From: Plantago elongata | Taxonomy: Eukaryota; Streptophyta; Magnoliopsida; Lamiales; Plantaginaceae | NCBI GenBank assembly: GCA_036897095.1 | Contig: JAYMSP010000662.1 | Span: 1-44,491, forward strand | Reading direction: 5' to 3' | DNA length: 44,491 bases | Shown: piece after piece, positions 24,627 through 35,200 of the stretch | Layout of the letters: every line of letters begins with the position of its first letter | Numbering within the stretch: the first letter of the stretch is position 1 | The notes under the pieces: generated by a model | Told to the model about the DNA's origin: nothing | The model's database searches: none | The model's input: the letters and a program-made list of their open reading frames with translations, nothing else | Translations under genes and position numbers: made by a program

Positions 24627-26102
24627 ATGTCAATGATAATGAACCTTGATTTTACAAAATTTTGTTACAGTGCTACAACCACCCCTACAGTCTCTGCAGC
24701 TGAAATCACCACATCAGACGATGGTGGTTATGACTTGGCCGACTGGTCCCCGGTCATGGAATGGGATGCGCTTTCTGGTGATGACCTAGAAGGTCTTCAT
24801 GATCTAATCAACTCAATGGTAGATGATGACAATGTCGTACAACACCATCCTGCATGGCCTAATACTCGTGGAGAGTACAATGTTGTGTCCCCGGAGTATT
24901 CCATATTGACCAGTGATGACACCAGTGACACTGAGGATTTGAAGTGGCTGAGACTCATCCACCTGCTCATGGCGGCAGCAGAGGCACTCACAGGTGCCAA
25001 TAAGTGCCACGAATTGGCTAGACTGATATTGGTCCGGATTAAGGAGCTGGTGTCACCGAATGATGGCACTAGCATTGAAAGGCTGGCAATCTATTTCGCT
25101 AATGCCTTGCACTGTATATTGAACAGTGTTGGCATTAAGCAAATTGCAGATGATTTTATCAACCACTTCAACGATGAATGCCACGGTGCAGATGTTCTCG
25201 CTGCCTTCCAATTATTACATGATATGTCCCCGTATGTGAAATTTGGGTACTTCACAGCTAACCAAGCTATACTAGAAGCTGTGACAAATGACATAAACAT
25301 CCATATTGTGGATTTTGATATAATGGATGGTGTACAGTGGGCTTCATTGATGCAGGCGTTGGTCTCCAGGAAGCACGGTCCACCAGCCCCGCATCTAAAG
25401 ATTACAGCATTGTCGAGAGGTCGAAATCTGCACCGGTCGTTCTGCCCAGTCCGAGAAACTGGACGTCGATTGACTGCCTTTGCGGCTTTGATAGGCCTGA
25501 CATTCTCATTCCACCACTGTAAGCCTGACAAGGATGGCAAGTTTAATCCTTCCTCTTTGAAGTTGACCAATGGCGATGCTCTTATATTTAATTGCATGTT
25601 AAATCTGCCACATTACAGTTATGCAAGTTCTAAACTGATCACCTCGTTTTTATCCGGGTGCATGACTCTCAATCCGAGAGTCATTACCCTGGTAGAGGAA
25701 GAAATTGGGTCTACTTGCGAGGCAGGTTTTGCAGGCCATTTCATGGATTCACTACATCATTACTCAGCCATATATGACTCGTTAGAAGCTGGAATGCATC
25801 AGCAAGATTGGGCTCGTTCCTTAGTGGAGCGGGTATTTCTGAGACCTCGTATAGCAGAGTCTGTATCAAGAATCTACCATGAGTGTGCGGAGGAGAGACG
25901 TTCTTGGGGACATTGGCTGACCTCAGTCGGGAACCGACCAATGAACGTAAGTTTTGCCAACCAATGTCAAGCCAAGCTGTTGTTAGGACTTTATAATGAT
26001 GGATATAGTGTGGAGCTGAATTGCAATAAACTAGTTCTTGGGTGGAAGTCAAGGCGCCTGCTTTCAGCTTCTGTTTGGACATCACAAGACAGAGATGTTT
26101 GA
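24627..26102 (+). CDS. NSP2: NSP2-type GRAS transcriptional regulator
   Basis: A single-exon gene of 491 aa, close to legume NSP2 (just over 500 aa). NSP2 acts in the nucleus with NSP1; it is needed for strigolactone biosynthesis gene expression and arbuscular mycorrhizal signalling, and for nodulation in legumes. The N-terminus carries the NSP2-like acidic WSPVMEWDALSGDDLEGLHD segment (residues 40-59). Leucine-rich region I starts with LIHLLMAAAEALTG (about 110-123). The VHIID motif appears as IHIVDFD (225-231), preceded by SPYVKFGYFTANQAI. Later come ETGRRL, FNCMLNLPH, LVEEEIGS, the PFYRE-region FMDSLHHYSAIYDSLEAG, and a SAW region ending NDGYSVELNCNKLVLGWKSR. The frame is intact. Residues 132-138 are encoded by a stretch resembling the miR171h target described in NSP2 genes. 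Other GRAS clades (SCL26-like) are less likely given the N-terminal match. Confidence 0.92.
   Translation: MSMIMNLDFTKFCYSATTTPTVSAAEITTSDDGGYDLADWSPVMEWDALSGDDLEGLHDLINSMVDDDNVVQHHPAWPNTRGEYNVVSPEYSILTSDDTSDTEDLKWLRLIHLLMAAAEALTGANKCHELARLILVRIKELVSPNDGTSIERLAIYFANALHCILNSVGIKQIADDFINHFNDECHGADVLAAFQLLHDMSPYVKFGYFTANQAILEAVTNDINIHIVDFDIMDGVQWASLMQALVSRKHGPPAPHLKITALSRGRNLHRSFCPVRETGRRLTAFAALIGLTFSFHHCKPDKDGKFNPSSLKLTNGDALIFNCMLNLPHYSYASSKLITSFLSGCMTLNPRVITLVEEEIGSTCEAGFAGHFMDSLHHYSAIYDSLEAGMHQQDWARSLVERVFLRPRIAESVSRIYHECAEERRSWGHWLTSVGNRPMNVSFANQCQAKLLLGLYNDGYSVELNCNKLVLGWKSRRLLSASVWTSQDRDV
25021..25041 (+). promoter_or_regulatory. Candidate miR171h target site in the NSP2 coding region
   Basis: This stretch contains CTGATATTGG and CCGG and matches about 15 of 21 positions of the reverse complement of miR171h as I remember it. 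Some remaining positions could be G:U wobbles. It lies in leucine-rich region I (residues 132-138, RLILVRI), where NSP2 genes are known to carry this site. Confidence 0.55.
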
Positions 26103-26245
26103 TGAGTGATGAGATTGATTGGCCGGTAACATGTACTTTGTTTTAGTTCCATAGTTTGGAGTACTATGTGTTTTTGTTCCATAGTTTAATCTTCTGAGTT
26201 TGATCTAGTTATTCCAGATCTGATTAGTAATAGATTATAAATTTG

Positions 26246-26580
26246 TTATCTTCAACTTAAAATAAAATATTATTTTAGTTAAATTCAATCCAATTCATTT
26301 AAAATGTAATTATGTTCAGTTAAATTCAGTTCATTTCAATTCAATTCGATTTAGTTATAATTTATACTTTATTTTAGTTCATTTCAATTTAGTTAAATTC
26401 AATTCAGTCCAGTTCAGATTTCAGTTGAAGATAAAACACAGCCTAAGACTTAATTATTTTTAACTGAAATTTATTAAACTAAATTGAATTTAATTGAACT
26501 GAATTGAGATAAAGTATAAAATATAACATCTAAATAAATTAAATTAATTAAACTGTACTAAACTAAATGTTTTTAAGGTT
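26246..26580. mobile_element. AT-rich foldback element downstream of NSP2
   Basis: A degenerate TTCAATTCAGTT-type array (26270-26420) faces its approximate reverse complement (about 26455-26580), with the axis near 26440. Paired landmarks are the GTTATAATTTATACTTTAT side at 26354 and its complement ending at 26527. An internal exact 12-bp inverted repeat TTATCTTCAACT pairs 26246-26257 with 26423-26434. No target duplication found, so the ends are approximate. It begins 144 bp after the NSP2 stop codon. Confidence 0.6.
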
Positions 26581-28590
26581 AATACAACTGAGTCTAATTA
26601 ATTAGAATATGAAATGGTATTAGGACAAATGGAAGTTTGGTAAGGGTGAAGATTCGGCGAATATTATACGCATTGTCCAAACGTGGGGAACTGCATACCT
26701 AAGCTGTTGTTAAGAACTTAGGCATATACTACCATTCCTTAGTGATTGGTAATATAAAATTAAAACCTTAACTACATAATTGATATAAATTTGTGATGAT
26801 TGGTAACGAAATCGACCTTGAAAGTACATAATTGAAAGACTGTAAATTTTACGGATTTACACTTCTAAATTCCTGTTTTATTGCGAAAACAAATGTCACC
26901 TCATCCTTAGTATTTGAATTTATAACGAATTTTGAAAAAATTAGCTCCTTGCGAATTTACCAATCACTGCAAATTTATGAAAACCTGAACGTATTAACGC
27001 AACTTGACTGATTCGGATTTAATTATGTATAACTTAAGTCGTTGATCGTAAATTCATTTATAATTTTGTCAATCATTATCTTAACATAGTTAAAGGACTA
27101 ATTAATATATGTGAACTGAACTGATTGAAGAGAATATCCAGTTCAATTAGGCGCATATGCGAAGTGTATGCTTAAACTATGATGATACTGTCCCGCAAAG
27201 CTCATTTTAATTTCCTGTCTTGGAGTATGGTGTTAGATGAGATTATTTCAATTCAAGAAGCAAACCAAATAGGGTCAAGTGACGTTGTGTACACTAACTA
27301 TATTATTTATAAAGTATGCTAGTATCGGTTAATCGTCGGTAGTACTTCATTTCTATTGGTCACATCTACCTACCTATGTCTTCGTTATAAATGGATTTTT
27401 TTTAGGAATTTAAACTAACTAAAATTCCTAAAAAGTCTTCGATCTAATGGATTTTTAAGATCTAGATTGGCTACTAATGGGCCTTTAAAAAGTCCATTAC
27501 TCATAAAGATTTATTGAGAACTTTTTATCGAATCACAATAAATATACGTATCAATCGATATACAAATTATCAATATAAAAGTGACAAAGCAGCCAGCATC
27601 AAAATCTTCGCTAGTTCGTGTACTAGCTTAAAGAAACAACAAGAATCAAGTGAACGACTCATAACTCTAATATATGCGATTATACTCATGCTAATGCAAA
27701 GAATGCTCAACATGTTGAAGTTGCTGGATAACACATTAACACTTAGAACAATCACCCTCCAAGATGATGCGTTGCCAACTACACTTATGTTTATGCTGCT
27801 GCTGCATATGCCTTTGCAACATTTCGAACATGGCGAATATTCTTCCCCATCCACGGATAACTTGTTCAGTAGAATCTCTGATGATTGTTGCAATAATGGT
27901 TCTTATAGGGGATGCTCACACATAAGCCGTAACATGCTTCGTAATCTGTATAATCCAGTTAACAATATCATTGTAACTTATTGTCGTAAGCATAGTAAAT
28001 ATTAGATAATGGTGAAAGTGCCCAATGAAGCCTAGCATAAGCAAAATTTCTAGGAATACAAAGAAGTGATTCATTTTTTCTTTACAGTCGGACACAACAA
28101 TTAAACATTAAACCCTTAATGATATCGAGCATCAAAATTATCAAGGGATTTCCTAACCACGCTTAATATTTTCTATTTTAAAATTTTTGTTAGGAACTTG
28201 AAGCTTCAATACTCTTAAGTAGTTTCATTAGAATCACTAGGTTGACATAATCCATTCTCCAGTTTAGTTAATATTTAACTAATTCTACTTTATACTATAA
28301 ATTTATTTCAATGCAGACGAAGTTTAACAACGTTTAAATCATCTATTTTTTGATCTTCCGCATTCATAGGAAGGTCAATATTTATCATATATTCACAATT
28401 AGGATCGGAAAAATACCTCTCAGCTCTCTTTATTCACATTTCGACTAAAAATAACAGTAGACTTTTCTAAATTAAAGAGAGGGCAAGCAAGATTCTGTAC
28501 ATACTAATCCTGAAGTCAAATTTAGAAATAGAGGTGGATTTGATTCGATACGGTTCGGTTAGCTCATCTCCTCTTCAGCAGGGCTGATTC
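26581..28590. other. Intergenic DNA with weak unrecognised frames
   Basis: AT-rich. Contains a perfect 13-bp inverted repeat near 27398-27433 (TTTTTAGGAATTT and complement). A moderately long open stretch on both strands (plus 27514-28005, minus 27570-27893) encodes nothing I recognise, and the two frames shadow each other. The minus-strand sequence shows several Met/Leu/Cys-rich frames broken by stops, so a decayed gene is possible but not demonstrable. Confidence 0.45.
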
Positions 28591-28599
28591 TTGCTGCCA

Positions 28600-28641
28600 A
28601 TGTACCTAGACATCATCATCATCATTCCATCAAATGCTTAA
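28600..28641 (+). promoter_or_regulatory. Overlapping upstream ORF of the aminotransferase gene
   Basis: ATG at 28600 opens a 13-codon frame (MYLDIIIIPSNA). Its stop at 28639-28641 overlaps the first in-frame start of the aminotransferase (28634-28636). If transcribed, it would reduce initiation at that first start and favour a downstream one. Confidence 0.45.
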
Positions 28642-31156
28642 ACTTTCATCTTTTTATTCTTCTCCTTCTTCTTCTACCCTCAATTTCTTCCATACCCTTC
28701 CCACAAATCTTGCTGCAATTGCTACTACCAGTGGTAGTCTCAGATTCTCATCGACCACCATGGCAGCTTCCACACCACCCGCCACGCTGGCTCAGCAGCA
28801 ACCCCAGATCGAAACCCCCAAGCCTCTTCAGGTCAATTTCCATTTCTGTTCTTGAATTTTTATTGCCTTTTTTTGCTAAAGATTCGTTATGCGATTGTGT
28901 ATCTGGGTTTAGCTCCATAGTGTGTTTTCCTGAGATTCAGTTTTATGCTATGATGTATCTGTGTTTATCTCCTTTGTGTGATCTCCTAAAGATTCAATTT
29001 TTATGCGTATTTATGTTCTTGTATTCTGCCTGTGTGTTGAAATGGAATTTGTTAGTAAATTCTTACTGGGCATTTTGCTAGTAAAGGAGCTGCTTTGGTC
29101 CAATGTTCATATTGATGTAAACTTCTGATCAAACAGTTCAGTTAACTGTGATGAAATTGCAAATTGTACACCATAGAGGATGTTCTTGCGACAGTTGCGG
29201 GTACTAGAAGTTTGGAGAGTTTTGACTGTGTTATTAATTCATATTGTGAATTGTGATATACCTGATGAGTTTAGCTTCTGTAGTTGGCTCCGTAAGTGAC
29301 TGTAGTTTGTGTGAATGCTACGCTGTATTTGATACTATAATCATGATATGTTACTTGATTGAAGCTGCATAAGTACATATTTACCATTCCACCATAGGCT
29401 ATAACTTGTTAAGACCACTAGCCAAAACTTTGAAGAAAACTACTGGACAGTCTGACATGATTACCGCTCTGGTAGATTGCACTTTGAATATCAGTTTCTC
29501 ACATTTCTATGACATTATGAATTCCTGATGATAAGCTCGTATATGATTGCATTGATATATTGCATTGCATTATCTGGACCACACAATTTGTAGAAAGCAA
29601 TTCTTTGTTTGTGAGAGCAGATTTCTATAAGGTCTTCCCATTCAAATAACTAGTCTGCGAGACGACGTGTTGATATGGTTTACTTTTGGAACATCATACA
29701 GTCTTTTTTACACTATTCTTTGGAGAGAGGATTTTCATTTATTGAACGTTCTCATTTTCTTTCCAATCTAGGTGCATCCTGTTTCATTCTGCGTTTTGTT
29801 TTCATGAATTGATGACACATGTTTGATGATATCTTCTTACTTAAATTAGCACCTGTAAGTTTTTAGGTTCTTCTATTGTCAACATCTGAATGAGTTCTTA
29901 TTGATATGAAGGTTGTTGCCAAAAGATAAATATATTGCTTATATACAAACATGTAATTTTTCCCGATGATTCTGTCTAAACATGATAATGTGTCCTTCCA
30001 TTAGATTGCAAAACGTCTGGAAAAGTTCAAGACCACAATTTTCACACAAATGAGCAGCCTAGCTATCAAACACGGTGCTATTAACCTAGGGCAAGGATTC
30101 CCCAACTTTGATGGCCCAGATTTTGTCAAGGAAGCCGCCATTCAAGCCATTAGAGACGGGAATAACCAGTATGCCCGAGGATATGGAGTTCCTGACTTGA
30201 ACTCAGCTGTATCAGAGCGTTTCAAGAAAGATACTGGACTTGTGGTTGATCCTGAAAAGGAAGTCACTGTCACTTCCGGATGCACTGAAGCTATTGCGGC
30301 GACGATTTTAGGCTTAATAAATCCTGGTGATGAAGTAATCGTCTTCGCACCGTTCTATGATTCGTACGAAGCTACTCTGTCCATGGCCGGGGCCAAAATA
30401 AAGTCTGTAACCTTACGACCCCCTAATTTTTCTGTCCCAATTGAGGAGCTCAAATCAATAGTCACGAAAGGTACACGTGCTATTCTCATGAACACACCCC
30501 ACAATCCCACTGGAAAAATGTTCACCGAAGAAGAGTTCAAGGCCATTGCTTCCCTTTGCATCGAAAATGATGTTCTTATTTTCTCAGACGAAGTGTATGA
30601 CAAATTATCCTTCGAAATGGACCATATCTCCATTGCCTCACTTCCTGGTATGTATGAGCGTACTGTGACCCTAAACTCTTTGGGGAAGACTTTTTCACTG
30701 ACAGGGTGGAAGATCGGTTGGGCCATAGCTCCACCTCATTTGACCTGGGGTGTGCGTCAAGCTCATGCTTTTCTCACCTTCGCGACATCAACACCTATGC
30801 AACATGCAGCTGCAGTGGCTCTAAGAGCTCCAGATTCTTATTACGAAGAGTTAAGAAGAGATTATTCTGCGAAGAAGAAGATTCTTGTTGAGGGTTTGGA
30901 GTCTGTGGGCTTCAAAGTGTACCCGTCGAGTGGGACCTACTTTGTGGTGGTGGACCACACACCTTTCGGTCTGGAGAATGATGTAGCATTCTGTGAGTAT
31001 CTGATCAAGGAAGTTGGGGTTGTTGCGATTCCAACAAGCGTATTTTACTTGAATCCAGAAGAAGGTAAGAATCTTGTGAGGTTTACTTTCTGCAAAGATG
31101 AATGTACTCTAAGAAGTGCGGTCGAGAGAATGAAGGAGAAGTTAGGAAAGAAGTAG
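28634..31156 (+). CDS. Class I/II PLP aminotransferase, kynurenine/glutamine transaminase type
   Basis: Two exons (28634-28831 and 30005-31156) around an 1173-bp intron give 449 aa. The fold-type I aminotransferase is of the glutamine transaminase K / kynurenine aminotransferase subgroup, which transfers amino groups between amino acids and 2-oxo acids and may also act as a cysteine-S-conjugate beta-lyase. Visible family motifs: INLGQGFPNF (residues 92-101), NTPHNPTGK (229-237), SDEVYD (260-265), and the Schiff-base lysine in SLGKTFSLTGWKIGW (K294). An arginine in NLVRFTFCKDE (R425) is expected to bind the substrate carboxylate. The first 42 residues are Ser/Thr-rich and poor in acids, like a plastid transit peptide. 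A second in-frame ATG at 28760 sits in a strong context (ACCATGG) and would give a form without it. The closest Arabidopsis relative as I recall is AT1G77670. Substrate specificity cannot be read from sequence. Confidence 0.93.
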
Positions 31157-31658
31157 TCATGGTGGATTCATAGTAGTTGATGAATAACTATCCTGTTACT
31201 GCAGATTTCATGGTCTTGGTTTTTAGAATCTTGAACCGGACAATGCAATTGAAAGATGGAACAGATTTGATTTGAGGCTGCTATTACACTTATTCTTAAC
31301 AACATAGTATCAAAGCTGTTTCTGCTTTTCTTGGTTCCTGGAAATTATAGCTAGTTACTCGGCTATAGTGGATAAACTGGAGCTAGAGTAATAATTCCTG
31401 GAATATAAAAGTGATACATGGTGTTTTGGTTACAAATTTTAATCGAGTTTTGTAAATTGGAATTGAATTTTTATATACACTCATGGGCTGAAAATTTGCG
31501 CTTGGACAAAAATGCAAAAGAAAGAAAAACATCATGAAAGTATCAAAATACCAGTCACTTCCCTAAACAGATGCTAACACTAGTTAAGATTCAAAAAGCC
31601 AAACCCACAATATTTTTTGGATAATTTGACTTTTTCTTACAAATATTTTTATAAATGT
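31157..31658. other. Aminotransferase 3' region and spacer
   Basis: The probable 3' UTR covers the first 200-300 bases, followed by AT-rich spacer. No gene. Confidence 0.5.
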
Positions 31659-31720
31659 TGCGGAGAAGGATTAGAACCCGTAACCTCAAAGTTATGAGCC
31701 TTGAGTCTAATCCGGTTATA
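31659..31720 (-). repeat. Initiator-tRNA-like (CAU) sequence, SINE head or organellar relic
   Basis: On the minus strand, the sequence contains AAGGCTCATAACTTTGAGG (CAU anticodon loop) followed by GGGTTCTAATCC (T-loop / B box, 31668-31679) and TTCTCCGCA. This closely resembles the 3' two-thirds of the plastid initiator tRNA (fMet). The 5' D-arm half does not fit, so it is not a functional tRNA gene. It may be the head of a tRNA-derived SINE or an old plastid fragment. Confidence 0.55.
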
Positions 31721-32225
31721 GTTATTTTAAACATCACATCTTTTATGTTAAAATTTGTAAACTGAATTTGAATTTGTTCAATGAAGTTTTTATAAATATA
31801 TAATTAGCTCAAATATTCCTTTGATTTACTATTAATTATATATAACACATTATAAATCACACTTTTTACTTAAAAAATATCATTTAATTAATTCATATCG
31901 CATAATTATTTTATGAGAGTCACGTTTGTAGAAGTGAAAATAAACAGTAGTATTAGTACTACTAAATATCAATAGTCGTTGTCACTTAAGTAAGGTATTG
32001 AGTTCACACCTTATGAATGTGAAAAAACATGGGAGAGCCATCCCTAATAAAAAAAAGGAACTGACGATGCTTAACAGAATTAGTCGAATAAACGAATACA
32101 TGTGATAAATAAATAAAGAAAAAATGTTATTACCACTAATTAGCACGCGAGTTTTCTCATGTTCTACAGAAATCGGCAAACATTGTCATCTGTTCTGATT
32201 TGCGACCGGAGTCACTAAAACGACA
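31721..32225. other. Spacer and probable COG8 promoter
   Basis: AT-rich up to about 32150, then mixed-composition sequence leading into the COG8 start. No convincing TATA box or other element. Confidence 0.45.
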
Positions 32226-35200
32226 ATGACAATGTCGTCGCAAGACGCATCAACGGCCATGTCAAATCTTCTTCCGCTCACCTCCGCCGTGCAGCAGCCC
32301 TACGTCTCCGAACTCCTCTCTTTCACTTTGGATCGTCTACACAAGGTATCCAATTCAATTCGATTCAATTCAAACCTCATCTCTCACTCATTTTGCTTCG
32401 CTTTTCAACTGACAACTCTTAATTTCAATTTCTTAGGAGCCGGAGCTGTTGAGAGTAGATGCGGAGAGAATTCAGCGGCAGATGCAGGAGGTTGCTGTTG
32501 GCAACTACCGTGCCTTTATTGCTGCTGCCGATGCTTTGCTCCAGATCAGAGACGAGGTTTCGTCTATTGACACTCATCTCGACTCTCTGGTTGGTGATTC
32601 ATTTCATTCGTAGTCGAGTTTTCGATTTGTTGTCGAGTTATGGATCTATCTCATTGATTGATGTGTTAGTTAGCTGCATCAGCATTGCTATGTAATGCCA
32701 ATTGTAGACTTGTGGATCTAGTTTCTAATTGGATGGTGATTGCTAATAATATGTAATTTGTTTGATCAATCCTCTGCTATCAAGCTTGGGGAAAATTGGA
32801 GTGTTAGTAAGTAGATGCTAATTGGATAAGAATTTGGATTGGTTCATTATCATTCTTATACTTGGAGGTTTGCGGTAAAGCAAAGCATGAAGGTCTGCAG
32901 AAATGCACAGAATGCTAACTTATTGTAGTTATTAAGTTCAGGGTGGAAGGATACCGTTGTAGCAAGCACTTTGTTTACGACTTTACGTGGTCTGCATTTG
33001 GACATAAAGGGAATCATAGAGTCTTAGATCAGAATGAAGGATTGCAATTTACACCTACATTGTTGTCTATATTTAAGTTGGCGTTGAACATATTAAACTG
33101 CTGTTAGTATATCGAATTTTCTTCTGTGTGTGTGTGTGTGTATTGTAACATTGGTTATGAAATGTATTACTATGTAGTAATCTTTATGAAGGTTCACTGA
33201 TGATAATATTTTCTTCTAGATAGCTGAAATTCCAAAGCTAACTTCTGGCTGCACTGAATTTGTTGATTCGGCTGAACATATATTGGAGAAGAGGAAGATG
33301 AACCAAACACTGCTATCAAATCACAGTACTTTGCTTGATTTGCTTGAAATTCCTCAACTCATGGACACGTATGCGAAGTTCATTTGTTACCTATAATTCC
33401 ATGTTGCTTTTTTATCTACTTCTCTAGGTTTCATAAACATCCTTGAATCTTCTGTTAATACAGATGTGTAAGGAATGGAAATTATGATGAATCTCTTGAC
33501 TTGGAAGCATTTGTTGCTAAACTCACTACAATGCATCCAAAGTAAGTATCCTAATTAACCGTACAAGCTGTTTGTGACTTCGACATGTCAAAAGGTTCAA
33601 GCATTTATTGAGGAAATGTTTTCTGTGTTTTCTATCTTTAAAAAAAAAAAAACAGAATTCCTTTAATCCAGGCCCTAGCAGCAGAAGTTCGGCAGACCAC
33701 CCAGTCTCTTCTTTCTCAGCTTCTTCAGAAACTTAGATCCAACATTCAGGCACTACATCTTATTCCAATTCTTGATTTAGTTAAAAATTCTAGTAGACTG
33801 TAACATGACATCAATATATTTAAGACTTCGATTGTAACTATGCTTCCAGTTGCCAGAATGCCTCCGTATTATTGGATATTTACGTCGAATAGGAGTTTTC
33901 ACTGAGTATGAGATGCGGCTACAGGTAGGTGATCCCTCTACTTCATCTCATGGCACTTGTTTTCCTGGTCAATGTTTTTTCATATATATGAATGTTCTTT
34001 TATCTGATAAGAAAATACCTATCTGATGTTCAGTTTTTAAGATGCCGAGAAGCCTGGCTTACTGGAATACTTGATGATTTAGACCAGAGAAATCCCTATG
34101 AATATTTAAAAGGGATGATAAATTGTCACAGAACACATCTTTTTGATGTTGTTAACCAATACAGGGCCATATTTGCTGATGATACATCCGGAAATGAAGA
34201 AAACTATGATGGAGGCCTCCTCTTTGACTGGGCCATGCATCAGATTACCTCGCACCTGAAGACACTCAAGTTGATGCTCCCTAAGATCACTGAGGGAGGA
34301 TCTTTGTCGAATATTCTTGATCAATGCATGGTGAGAATCAGTTCTCACTCTTTTTGCCCTGCCTAATGCATTCTATTTGAATTTTTTACCAAGGGTACAT
34401 AGTGAGAGAATCACTGGGAAACAATAGCAATGTTACATGTAAATGCAATTCATTTCCCCACTAGTGTTTGCCGGGATAATCTACAGCTTATTCTTAAATA
34501 ATTAATTTTCTGAGAAAGGGAAATGGTCTGTGAGTCTGAGTGTAGGAAAGCTTTGATCCCTTTCAGACAATGTTTTCTAATGAAAGAAGGTCCAGTTAAA
34601 AATGTAGGGGTCTCTTTTAAAGAAAGAAATCACAAAATTTATTATCAAAAACACAAAAAAAAATAAAAATCTCTGGAGGTTTACTGGTTATCTGTTATAG
34701 CTGTACGGAGAATAGATGGCTTTGACTAATAAAGCTTCTGTTCTGGTTTCGAACTCCATGTCTGTTCCTTAGCTTATTTGTACCTCATCTGCATTCAAAC
34801 AATAATTTGCTTACCTATAATTGATGCTAAGATTCTTTCGACTGCTGTCTACAGTACTGTGCTATGGGCCTTGGCTGGGTTGGATTGGATTTCCGAGGAC
34901 TACTTCCTCCGCTTTTTGAAGAGTGAGTATATGCGTGGCTTTTTCTTTTTTTATAAATGTATATACCTTGGCATAGATAACTCTCACATCCGTGTTTTAT
35001 TTCCTCAGAGCAGTGCTTAATTTATTTTCGAAGAATATGAGTACAGCTGTTGAAAATTTTCAGGTATGTCTTTTGTTTGGTAAAGTGGTTTCTATTGAAT
35101 GTCATCCTTTATTTGCTAGTGTTTGGTTCTTTAGCAGATAAGAATATGCCACTGTTGACTGAAGGTTTATGACACTTTAAGTTTTAACTGATTCAGTTGG

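Noticed and set aside
25091-25597. 168-codon minus-strand frame
   Set aside because: Antisense to the NSP2 coding sequence, with no independent domain.
27514-28005. 163-codon plus-strand frame and 107-codon minus-strand frame
   Set aside because: They overlap on opposite strands, have odd composition, no domain and no splice partners.
31659-31720. Functional tRNA-Met gene
   Set aside because: Only the 3' part matches; the D-arm and acceptor 5' strand do not pair.
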